Part shown: one piece after another, positions 17,276-25,295 of the stretch | Layout: every line of letters begins with the position of its first letter | Numbering within the stretch: position 1 is the stretch's first letter | Source of the DNA: Phycisphaerae bacterium | GTDB taxonomy: Bacteria > Planctomycetota > Phycisphaerae > UBA1845 > Fen-1342 | DNA length: 64,000 nt | Assembly (NCBI GenBank): GCA_030428945.1 | Contig: JAUIEC010000012.1 | Location: forward strand, 102,273-166,272 | Direction: 5' to 3' | Notes under the pieces: model-generated | The model's input: only the letters and a program-made list of their open reading frames with translations | Database searches by the model: none | What the model was told of the DNA's origin: nothing | Made by a program: the position numbers and the translations under genes

Positions 17276-19738
17276 ATGCATGCTTCCGACGGGATTCCGG
17301 CCGCAGGTCAGTCGCACGCCGCGCCGGATCCCCTGCCGACCGACGCGCTTCGCTGGTGTTGCGATCTTGACGAACTCGGCTTCGAGACGACCGCTGACGT
17401 CAAGCCGCTGTTCGGGGTGGTCGGGCAGGACGACGCGGTCGAGGCGCTCCGTTTCGGGCTGGAGACCAACGCGCCCGGACAGAACATCTTCGTCCGCGGT
17501 CTGAGCGGAACCGGACGGATGACCCTGCTGCAGACGCTGCTCGAGGAGATTCGCCCGAGTTGCCCGCTGACGCGCGATCGCTGCTACGTGCACAACTTCA
17601 GCCATCCGGACCGTCCGCGCCTGATCACCCTGGCGGCCGGACAGGGCCAGGCCTTTCGCCGGCGGATCGACAGCCTGGCGGGCTTCATCCGGGACCACCT
17701 GGGTCCGGCGCTGTCGAGCGACGCGCTGAAGACGCGGCGGGCGGCGATCGAGGCGGCCTCGGAGAAGGAATTCCAGACCGTGATGAAGCCCTTCAACGAG
17801 GCCCTGGCCGAGGCCGGGCTGGGGCTGGTTTCGCGGCAGGTCGGGCCGATCACGCAGGCGGCGATTCTGCCGCTGATCGACGGCAAGCCGGTCCCCCCCG
17901 AGGAGTTCGCGACGCTCGTTTCGGAGGGTCAGATCAGCCAGGAGCAGGCCCGGCAGTTGCAGGAGAAGCAGTCGACCTTCGAGCAGCAACTGGCGACGAT
18001 CAGCGAGAAGACCAACGACATTCGCCGCCGGCACGAGCAGGCCGTGCGCGAACTGCTCGAAGAGAATGCCCGCACGCTGCTGAGCCGCTTCACGACCTCG
18101 ATCACCGACGACTTTCCGACGCCGGCCGTGCGGACGTTCCTGGGCGAAATCGTCGACGACGTGCTGACCAACCGCCTGGCGACGCTGGGCAGCCAGGACG
18201 AGGAGAACGACGGGCTGTACGCGGTCAACGTGGTGCTCGAACATCGCGAGAACGCGACCTGCCCGATCATCGTCGAGAACACGCCGACGATGCGCAAGCT
18301 GCTCGGCACGATGGACTACGAGTTCTCGCGCGACGGCGAGGCCCGCGCGACGCACGTCGGGATCTCGGCCGGTTCGCTGCTGCGGGCCGACGGCGGGTAC
18401 CTGATCGTCGAAGCCCGCGACCTGCTGTCCGAACCGGGCGGCTGGAAGGTGCTGGTGCGCACGCTGCGGACCGGGCAACTCGAGATCGCGCCGACCGAGG
18501 CGATCTTCCCCTGGCCGAACCCGTCGCTGAAGCCCGAGCCGATCGATGTGAACATCAAGGTGATCCTGCTGGGCGACGCGGACATCTACTACCTGCTGGA
18601 CGCGCACGACCCGGACTTCCCGCAACTGTTCAAGGTGCTGGCGGACTTCGACACGACCATCGGGCGCGACCGGGTCGGGCTCGAGTGCTACGCCGGCGTC
18701 CTGGCCCGCATCGCCCGCGACGAGGACCTGCCACCCTTCGCCCGCGGCGCCGTCGGCGCCCTGGCCGAACACGGGGCCCGCATCGCGGCCCGCCGCGGCA
18801 AGCTGACTACCCGTTTCGGCCGCCTGGCCGACATCGCCCGCGAGGCGGCCTTCGTCGCCGACAAGGCCGGCCGGGCGGTGGTCTCGGACGGCGACGTGCA
18901 CGAAGCGATTCGACGGACGAAGCGGCGGGCGGACCTGCCGGCCCGGCGTTTCCGCGAGTACCTGGCGGACGGGACGATCCGGATTCACACGCGCGGTACG
19001 GCCGTCGGCCAGATCAACGGCCTGGCGGTGCTGGAGGCCGGGCAGTTGATGTACGGCTTCCCGGCCCGGATCACGGCGACGATCGGCCCGGGCACGGCCG
19101 GGGTGATCAACATCGAGCGCGAGGCGGCCCTGAGCGGCGCGATTCACACGAAGGGGTTCTACATCCTGGGCGGTCTGCTGCGCTGGCTGCTGCGGACCGA
19201 TCACCCGCTGGCGTTCAACGCGTCGATCGCGTTCGAGCAGAGCTACGGCGGCATTGACGGCGACTCGGCCTCGGGCGCGGAGATCTGCTGCCTGCTGAGC
19301 GCGCTGACCAACGTGCCGCTGCGGCAGGACCTGGCGATGACCGGCGCGATCGACCAGGTCGGGCACATCCTGCCGATCGGCGGCGTCAACGAAAAGATCG
19401 AGGGCTTCTTCGACGCCTGCCGCGATACCGGCCTGAGCGGGACGCAGGGCGTGGTGATTCCGGCCGCGAACGCGGGTGACCTGATGCTGCGTCCGGACGT
19501 GGTCGAGGCCTGCGGCGCGGGGCAGTTCGGGGTCTACGCGGTCGGGACGATCCAGGAGGCGGTGTCGCTGTTCACCGGGATGCCGGCCGGTGCGGCGGGC
19601 CTGGACGGCAGCTATCCGGAGAACACGCTGCTGGGCCTGTGCGTGCGACGGGCGCGGGACTACTGGAAGATGGCGGCCCCGCACCTGCCCGGCCCGCGCT
19701 CGCAGACTGACGATACGGACCAGGAGGCGGCGCCGTAG
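17276..19738 (+). CDS. Lon-like ATP-dependent serine protease (AAA_32/Lon_C family)
   Basis: 820 residues; the ATG at 17276 follows GGGAGGAA. The N-terminal AAA part carries a P-loop with Arg in place of the usual Lys (GLSGTGRMT), which I believe is common in this stand-alone Lon relative. A coiled-coil insert (about residues 195-270) resembles the same family. The C-terminal protease domain has the Ser of GDSASGAE and the Lys of GGVNEKIEGFF, the Ser-Lys dyad of Lon. No signal peptide, so a cytoplasmic quality-control protease. Length is normal for the family. Single gene, divergent from the LVIVD protein. Confidence 0.92.
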   Translation: MHASDGIPAAGQSHAAPDPLPTDALRWCCDLDELGFETTADVKPLFGVVGQDDAVEALRFGLETNAPGQNIFVRGLSGTGRMTLLQTLLEEIRPSCPLTRDRCYVHNFSHPDRPRLITLAAGQGQAFRRRIDSLAGFIRDHLGPALSSDALKTRRAAIEAASEKEFQTVMKPFNEALAEAGLGLVSRQVGPITQAAILPLIDGKPVPPEEFATLVSEGQISQEQARQLQEKQSTFEQQLATISEKTNDIRRRHEQAVRELLEENARTLLSRFTTSITDDFPTPAVRTFLGEIVDDVLTNRLATLGSQDEENDGLYAVNVVLEHRENATCPIIVENTPTMRKLLGTMDYEFSRDGEARATHVGISAGSLLRADGGYLIVEARDLLSEPGGWKVLVRTLRTGQLEIAPTEAIFPWPNPSLKPEPIDVNIKVILLGDADIYYLLDAHDPDFPQLFKVLADFDTTIGRDRVGLECYAGVLARIARDEDLPPFARGAVGALAEHGARIAARRGKLTTRFGRLADIAREAAFVADKAGRAVVSDGDVHEAIRRTKRRADLPARRFREYLADGTIRIHTRGTAVGQINGLAVLEAGQLMYGFPARITATIGPGTAGVINIEREAALSGAIHTKGFYILGGLLRWLLRTDHPLAFNASIAFEQSYGGIDGDSASGAEICCLLSALTNVPLRQDLAMTGAIDQVGHILPIGGVNEKIEGFFDACRDTGLSGTQGVVIPAANAGDLMLRPDVVEACGAGQFGVYAVGTIQEAVSLFTGMPAGAAGLDGSYPENTLLGLCVRRARDYWKMAAPHLPGPRSQTDDTDQEAAP

Positions 19739-19823
19739 GTCCACTCCCGTCGCCGGCCGTCAGGGCGCAGCCCGTCGCGATCGAGGCGGGCGTCCCCTGC
19801 CCGCGTGTTGCCCGCTGACCTGC

Positions 19824-20906
19824 CTACTCGAAATCCCGGCTGCCGGGTCCCTTCTGCAGGCTACCGATCCAGCCGCGTCGGCGGAAGAAGACGACCATGC
19901 CGACGGCGACGATGATCATCAGCACGAGCAGCAGCGGGTAGGCCCAGGGAACGCGCAGTTCGGGCATGACTTCGAAGTTCATCCCGTAGATCCCGGCCAT
20001 GAAGGTCAGCGGGATGAAGATGCTGGCCATGATGGTGAGCACCTTCATCACTTCGTTCTGGCGGTTTCCGACGCTGGAGAGGTAGACGTCCATCAGTCCG
20101 CCGGTGAGTTCGCGGCAGGTCTCGATGGCGTCCATCAACTGCACGCAGTGGTCGTAGCAGTCGCGCAGGTAGACCCGGACGGTATCGGTGATGAACGGAT
20201 TCTCGTCGCGGATCATCGCGTTGACGGCCTCGCGCTGCGGCCAGATCGCCCGGCGCAGGGCGAGCAGGTCGCGCTTGATCTGGTGGATCTTCTGGAGCAG
20301 CGCGGGCTGCGGGTCGAGCATGATCTCGTCTTCGAGCGCCTCGAGCTGTTCGCCGAAGCGTTCCATGATCGGGTAGTACCCGTCGATGACCGCGTCGAGC
20401 AGCGCGTAGGTCAGGTAGCTGGGGCCGCTGTTGCGGATGATCGCGCCACTCTTCCGAATCCGCGTGCGGACCGGATCGAAGACATCGCCGCTCTCCTCCT
20501 GGAAGGTCAGGACGTAGTTGGAGCCGAGGAACATCGCGACCTGCTCGCGTTCGATCCGACCATCGCGAAGCAGCGCCATCCGCGTGATACACAGCGTGTG
20601 CTCGTCGAACATCTCGACCTTCGGGCGTTGCGGGACGTTGACGACGTCCTCGAGCGCCAGCGGATGGATCGAGAACATCTCGGCGAACTCCCGCAGCACG
20701 TCGGCATCGCCCAGGCCCTGTACGTCGATCCAGCAGACCGCGCCGTCCTCGAGCAGCGGCGCCAGTTCGGCCACGGCGTCGATGTCGCGTTCTTCAAGCT
20801 GCTCGCCGCGGTACTTCATCACGCGGATCTTCGGAGGGACCGCCTGCTCGTGAATCACGAGCGTGCCCGGCTTGGCACCGACCGGCGGGTGAATCTTGCG
20901 GAACAT
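19824..20906 (-). CDS. corA: CorA-family magnesium/cobalt transporter
   Basis: 360 residues from the ATG at 20906, which has AGGAG at good distance. The cytoplasmic alpha/beta funnel is followed by the long stalk helix and two C-terminal membrane segments. The signature GMN is intact (YGMNFEVMPEL), just after the first segment (IFIPLTFMAGI), and a basic tail follows the second. It should form a pentameric inner-membrane channel for Mg2+ (or Co2+/Ni2+). Alone on its strand, convergent with the Lon-like gene. Confidence 0.95.
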   Translation of the reverse strand: MFRKIHPPVGAKPGTLVIHEQAVPPKIRVMKYRGEQLEERDIDAVAELAPLLEDGAVCWIDVQGLGDADVLREFAEMFSIHPLALEDVVNVPQRPKVEMFDEHTLCITRMALLRDGRIEREQVAMFLGSNYVLTFQEESGDVFDPVRTRIRKSGAIIRNSGPSYLTYALLDAVIDGYYPIMERFGEQLEALEDEIMLDPQPALLQKIHQIKRDLLALRRAIWPQREAVNAMIRDENPFITDTVRVYLRDCYDHCVQLMDAIETCRELTGGLMDVYLSSVGNRQNEVMKVLTIMASIFIPLTFMAGIYGMNFEVMPELRVPWAYPLLLVLMIIVAVGMVVFFRRRGWIGSLQKGPGSRDFE

Positions 20907-21018
20907 GCTCCGGCTCCTGGACCCGGCTGCGGACCGCGGCCGACACGTCGCCGGCCGCCGAGGCCGCATCTTGGGCGGTGGCGACGCCTGTGGCAATCCC
21001 CGCGCGCTTCGCGCCGGC

Positions 21019-23784
21019 TCAGGGACCGGCCAGCGCGACCTCCACGGTCAGGATCTCGTGCGGACCGAGTTCGACCCGCAGTGCGGCGGGGTCGACCGAC
21101 AGCGGCGCGGCGCGGTCCTCCAGCAGGTTGCAGCGCCAGGCGGCCCGGACCGGCCGCGCGAACCGCAGGCGGGCGCCGCCGCCGCGATCTCCGAGCGCGT
21201 ACATCCGCAGCACCAGCGTGTCGCGCTGCTCGTGTTTCTTGATCGCGGTCAGCACGACCCGGTCGGCGTCGAGTTCCAGCAGGCTCTCGTCCGCGAGCCG
21301 CGCCGCGTGGTCGGCGGTCCCCTGCCAGGTGCTGGGCGGGCAACGCCAGGCCTGTCCGTTGCGGACCAGGTCCGCCAGGTCGGGCGGTCCGACGAACGGC
21401 GCCAACGCGTACCGGAACCGGTGGTGTCCGCGACACTGCCCGCCCGGCGTGGCGAGCACCGGCCCGGCACTCTGCCGGCGGCGACTCTCGAGATCGTCGC
21501 GACTGAGCCAGCCGACGCAGCGCAGCAGCGTCAGCGCCAACGTCGTTCGGGCCCCCTCGTTCCAGGCTTCGATCTCGGGCAGACCGTCGTTCAGCAGCGT
21601 CAGCCCGCCGGCCGCATCGGCGATCGCCGAGAAGTTCTGCTGCGGCCAGGTCGGCGGGTCGGGTTGCACGAAGTCCTCTCCCGGCGAACGACGCAGCGGG
21701 CGGATGCTGGTATGGAAGTGGCCGTCGGAAATCAACTGCCCGGTGACGAGCGGGGCCGGGAACAGCGCCCGCAGGCGATGATCCTCGGCCAGGTTCTCGA
21801 ACTCGGTTTCGACGGTGACCCAGCGCGCCCCGGCGTCGAGCGTGACGCGAACGCACACGGGGCACACGACCGTCTCGGCGTCGCGGGCGCTGCGATCGGC
21901 GGCCAGGCGGGCGGGCAGTCGCATGACCGTCTCGGCCACGAGGGTGGCCCGCAGGTCGGTGGCGTCTTCGACACGGACGGATCCGGCCGGCGGCGGGCCG
22001 ATCGGCGTATCGGGGTCAAGCGGATCGAAGTCGTACTCGTCGCCGCGATCGGCCTGGTCGACGAGCGCGTGGAGCCCGGGATAGTGCCGCTGACCGTGAC
22101 GGTCGAGCAGATCGAGCGTGCCGTCGGGGTGCAGCGTGACGGCGAGGTGTTCGTTCTCGAGTTTCCAGCCGTCGCGGCGAACCGGCGCGATCGGCAACGG
22201 CGGAGGTTCGGCGGGCGGGCGGGCGACGATCCGGTAGGCCCGCTGCCCGACCGACGGGAGATCGCCGGCGAGGAACTGCACGCGGACGAAGCGATCGATC
22301 AGGCCGTCATCGCCGGGCTGCTTCAGGATTCGCGGTCCGAAGGCATCGCGGTAGGTCCGGAACTGGGCGAGTTGGTCGCGGACATCGAGTTGCGTTCGAT
22401 AGTCGATGCCCCAGAAGCGCTCGACATGCCAGGTGTCGACGATGCGGCTGGCGACCTCGCGACCGTCCGGGTCAACGACGGCCAGCGGGTCGATGGCATC
22501 GCACTCCGGCGGGAGAATCAGAACACGCTCGACGACGGGACTGTGCCGGAAGGCGTGCGGGTTCGCGACCAGCAGCAGGACCTGGTCGTCGTCCTTGCCG
22601 TGGCGGGCGAAGTGCGGCGCCAGGGCCTCGAACTGGCGGGCGAGTCCGTCGCGGGCGGTCTCGAGCACGCCGGCGAAACGCGGCAGCATGTCCTCGTGCA
22701 CGCGGTCGATGCTGCAGCCGCCGATCGAATCATGCGGCTGGTTCTGCAACAGCAGCTTCCAGGCATACGCCAGCAGGCCGCCCGGGTACGGCAGCCCGTG
22801 CAGGAAGTGATGGCTGGCCGCGAGCGGTTCCCAGCGCTCGGCCAGCATCGCCTGGCAGGCGGCGTTCTGCTGCTTGAGAATCATCCGGGCGGACCAGATG
22901 CCGGACAGGATGTGTGCCAGTCGGCCGGACAGCAGTTCGCCGGTGAACGCCCGGCGTTCCGGCTGCGCGGCCCGCAGGTCGGCCAGGCAGGCGGCCAGGC
23001 TGCCGTGCTGGAATTCAATCTGCGGCCACCGCTTTCGCAGGGCGGCGAGGATCGCGGGAAAGTCGGCCTGGGGCGGGAAGTGATCGCAGCCGTTGTTGAG
23101 CAGCGCGATCTCGCAGCCGCCGCGGGCGTCCATCTGTTCGAAGATGTCCGCGACCTGGGCAACCGCCCGCTCGGCGTCGACGGCGCGGGGCGTGTGCGCC
23201 TGCCAGATTTCCTCGTGCCCGAGGCCGGCGGCGTTGCAGTATCCGCCGCACTGCTGCAGGGCGAGGACGCGGCTGCCGTCGGGTCCGATCCAGTCGAAGC
23301 TCAGGCCGAGCGTGTCGATCTCGCTGCCGTTGCCGCGCCAGTAGACGAAGGTGTCCAGGCCGCACCCGCGCAGGATCTGCGGGATCTGTGCGACGTGCCC
23401 GAACGTGTCGGGCATGTAGCCGACGGGCGTCGGGTCACCGAACACGCGGCAGACCTGCCGGCCGATCAGCGCGTTGCGAACGAGGGCTTCGCCGCTGACC
23501 AGGAACTCGTCGGGCAGGATGTACCAGGGCCCGATCGCCAGGCGCCCGGCCCGGACGTGGGTCCGGATGCGGTCGGCATCCTCGGGATGGATCGCCAGGT
23601 AATCCTCGAGCAGGATCGCCTGGCCGTCGAGCATGAAGTGCCGGTAGTCGGGCACCGTTTCGAGTTGATCGAGCACGCGCCGGATCGTGGCGGCCAGGCG
23701 GACGCGAAAGGTATGGAACGTGGCGTACCACTCGCGGTCCCAGTGCGTGTGCGAGACGAGCCAGGCTTTCCGCGGGCGTGGCAT
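21019..23784 (-). CDS. alpha-mannosidase, glycoside hydrolase family 38
   Basis: 921 residues and no signal peptide, so probably cytoplasmic. GH38 hallmarks are complete: HTHWDREWY at 12-20 (zinc ligands and active site), the catalytic Asp in GYMPDTFGHVAQ (Asp126), and NQPHDSIGGCSIDRVHEDM near 370-390. The C-terminal beta-sandwich domains complete the normal family length. The reaction is release of terminal alpha-mannose, or of phosphorylated mannosyl-glycerate as in MngB. Directly upstream on the same strand is a sugar-type GntR/LacI regulator, and further upstream are GH97 and a DUF6259-like hydrolase, suggesting uptake and intracellular trimming of a mannose-containing glycan. Confidence 0.93.
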   Translation of the reverse strand: MPRPRKAWLVSHTHWDREWYATFHTFRVRLAATIRRVLDQLETVPDYRHFMLDGQAILLEDYLAIHPEDADRIRTHVRAGRLAIGPWYILPDEFLVSGEALVRNALIGRQVCRVFGDPTPVGYMPDTFGHVAQIPQILRGCGLDTFVYWRGNGSEIDTLGLSFDWIGPDGSRVLALQQCGGYCNAAGLGHEEIWQAHTPRAVDAERAVAQVADIFEQMDARGGCEIALLNNGCDHFPPQADFPAILAALRKRWPQIEFQHGSLAACLADLRAAQPERRAFTGELLSGRLAHILSGIWSARMILKQQNAACQAMLAERWEPLAASHHFLHGLPYPGGLLAYAWKLLLQNQPHDSIGGCSIDRVHEDMLPRFAGVLETARDGLARQFEALAPHFARHGKDDDQVLLLVANPHAFRHSPVVERVLILPPECDAIDPLAVVDPDGREVASRIVDTWHVERFWGIDYRTQLDVRDQLAQFRTYRDAFGPRILKQPGDDGLIDRFVRVQFLAGDLPSVGQRAYRIVARPPAEPPPLPIAPVRRDGWKLENEHLAVTLHPDGTLDLLDRHGQRHYPGLHALVDQADRGDEYDFDPLDPDTPIGPPPAGSVRVEDATDLRATLVAETVMRLPARLAADRSARDAETVVCPVCVRVTLDAGARWVTVETEFENLAEDHRLRALFPAPLVTGQLISDGHFHTSIRPLRRSPGEDFVQPDPPTWPQQNFSAIADAAGGLTLLNDGLPEIEAWNEGARTTLALTLLRCVGWLSRDDLESRRRQSAGPVLATPGGQCRGHHRFRYALAPFVGPPDLADLVRNGQAWRCPPSTWQGTADHAARLADESLLELDADRVVLTAIKKHEQRDTLVLRMYALGDRGGGARLRFARPVRAAWRCNLLEDRAAPLSVDPAALRVELGPHEILTVEVALAGP

Positions 23785-23800
23785 GCGGCGATCAACATTC

Positions 23801-23824
23801 CTTGCTTACTTGCGCACCTGTATT
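23801..23824 (-). repeat. short 8-bp repeat remnant (TAAGCAAG type), 2-3 units
   Basis: CTTGCTTA, CTTGCGCA, CCTGTATT read in phase on the plus strand. It lies in the 89-base spacer between the regulator stop and the GH38 start, in sense orientation to the regulator gene. Confidence 0.45.
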
Positions 23825-23873
23825 CCGGCTGACCGGCACGTCCGCCGACTGTCCGCGATCCTGACTTGGCCCG

Positions 23874-24989
23874 TCAGCGCGATGCGGTCTTGCGTCGCCG
23901 CGGCGCGCGACGTGGCCCGGTCGAAGCGCGGACGACCAGGCGGGTCGGCAGCGTGATCGAGTCGCTGGCACCGGGCAGTTCGTCCTCGCGGCCGACCAGG
24001 GTGAAAGCCCGCCCCGCCATTTCGATCAGGGGCTGCTGCACGGTCGTCAGCGGCGGCCACAGCAGCGGCGCCGACGGCGGATCATCGAACCCGACCACCG
24101 AGACATCCTCGGGGATCCGCAGTCCGGCCTGGTGAACGACCTGCATGGCCGAGAGCGTCAGGTAGTAGCCGCCGCCGACGATCGCGGTCGGCCGGTTGTC
24201 GGAAGCGAGCAGTTTCTGCAGGGCGTTGCGTGAGGGCGCGTCCATGCCGACGAGGTCGTCGGAGACCAGGCGGCACTCGCCGGCGAGCACGCACCCGGCG
24301 TCGTGGATTTCCTCGAGGGCGGCCCGGGCGCGATCGCGGGCGTGCCCGCGGCGCTCCGGTCCGCCGAGGACCACGAGATGCTCGTGCCCCAGTTCCAGCA
24401 GGTGCCGGACGGCCTCACGCGTGCCGACATCACTGTCACAGTCGACGCAGGCGAAGCCGGCCTCGGGGAAGTTGGCCCCGAGCACGACGGTCGGGACCAC
24501 CGCGGCCAGTTTCTCCACCTGCCGCCGAACGGCCGCCGGCGGATGCACGCAGATCGCGCAGTGCACCTTGCCGGGTCGCTCGGGGACGTCGTAGTGATCG
24601 TGAAAGAAGAAGTCGACCGGGCGGTGGGCGTCCTGGGCGGCCTGCCGGAGTCCGGAGATCAGCCGCTGGTGGTAGTAGTCGTTCAGCGTGATGTGCGGTT
24701 CCAGGATCAGCGCGACCGAGAGCGGCTGTTCATCGCCCGTGGCAAAGATCAGGTCGTCGCAGACGTAGGTTCCGCGGCCGACCTCCCGGCGGACCCAGCC
24801 GCTGCTGACGAGTCCCTCGAGCGCCTTGTGCGCGGTGATCAGGCTGACGTTGCACAGCGCGCCGATGTCGGCCGTGGACGGCAGTTTGTGACCGGGGCGA
24901 AAGGTCCCTTCGCGAATGGCCTGGCGCAGAATCTCGCGAGCCTGCAGGTAGCGAGGCGTCGGGTTGTCGCGGTCGACCGGTGCCAGCAT
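23874..24989 (-). CDS. GntR-type DNA-binding / LacI-type sensor transcriptional regulator
   Basis: 371 residues from the ATG at 24989 (a TTG at 25007 is an alternative). The first 75 residues form a GntR winged helix (ILRQAIREGTFRPGHKLPST, then TAHKALEGLVSSGWVRR). The rest is a periplasmic-binding-protein-like LacI sensor (VALILEPHI, CVDCDSDVGTREAVRHLLE, DVSVVGFDDPPSA). This hybrid architecture is typical of AraR-like regulators of sugar genes. It sits just upstream of GH38 on the same strand. An AT-rich 18-bp dyad at 25109 upstream of the gene is a likely self-operator. Probably a repressor released by a sugar; the ligand is unknown. Confidence 0.9.
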   Translation of the reverse strand: MLAPVDRDNPTPRYLQAREILRQAIREGTFRPGHKLPSTADIGALCNVSLITAHKALEGLVSSGWVRREVGRGTYVCDDLIFATGDEQPLSVALILEPHITLNDYYHQRLISGLRQAAQDAHRPVDFFFHDHYDVPERPGKVHCAICVHPPAAVRRQVEKLAAVVPTVVLGANFPEAGFACVDCDSDVGTREAVRHLLELGHEHLVVLGGPERRGHARDRARAALEEIHDAGCVLAGECRLVSDDLVGMDAPSRNALQKLLASDNRPTAIVGGGYYLTLSAMQVVHQAGLRIPEDVSVVGFDDPPSAPLLWPPLTTVQQPLIEMAGRAFTLVGREDELPGASDSITLPTRLVVRASTGPRRAPRRRKTASR

Positions 24990-25094
24990 GATGATGCCCT
25001 CACGCAATCAGCGTGCAGCCCTCGGCGCGGCGACCGGTGCGAAACCGATAACGACGTGGCATGCTGCTGCCCGAGCCGAGTGGCTACGTCCGCG

Positions 25095-25100
25095 ATTATA
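25095..25100 (-). promoter_or_regulatory. candidate -10 box for the GntR/LacI-type regulator
   Basis: The minus strand reads TATAAT about 105 bases before the ATG. No convincing TTGACA is found at 17 bases; the dyad at 25109-25126 covers the -35 position. Confidence 0.4.
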
Positions 25101-25108
25101 CACCCAGA

Positions 25109-25126
25109 GTTATATAATTGTGTAAC
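25109..25126. promoter_or_regulatory. candidate operator dyad for the GntR/LacI-type regulator
   Basis: GTTATATAATTGTGTAAC is an 18-bp imperfect palindrome in which 7 of 9 base pairs match (outer GTTA/TAAC, centre AATT). It overlaps the likely -35 region of the regulator gene and lies 170 bases before the CARDB gene, so one factor could control both. Binding is inferred from position and symmetry. Confidence 0.45.
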
Positions 25127-25295
25127 GATCTTGGCGTTCTTCTGTAAGAAAGCGGACGCAACTCCGCGTTTGTCTCACCCCGATCCCAACCATGGGGTTC
25201 AGATTCGGATCCCGGCGGCGTTTTGTCTTCCCGGTGCCGATCGGGCCGACCCATGGTGGGTCGCCGGTCGGAGGCGGCGCAGCAGGAGTATGTCC

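Larger units (their letters stand above)
24990..25295. other. divergent intergenic region with AT-rich regulatory island
   Basis: This 306-base gap separates the regulator from the rightward CARDB protein gene. It holds an AT-rich patch (about 25095-25135) that contrasts with its GC-rich surroundings and contains a -10-like hexamer and an 18-bp dyad. The remainder shows no coding signal that I can support. Confidence 0.6.

Noticed and set aside
20896..23832. A plus-strand open frame of almost 1000 codons opposite GH38
   Set aside because: GH38 on the minus strand has complete family motifs; the antisense product has no domain.
24303..25295. N-terminal extension of the CARDB protein by about 330 codons
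   Set aside because: It would be antisense to the GntR/LacI-type regulator; the signal peptide and AGGAG site at 25284-25296 set the start.
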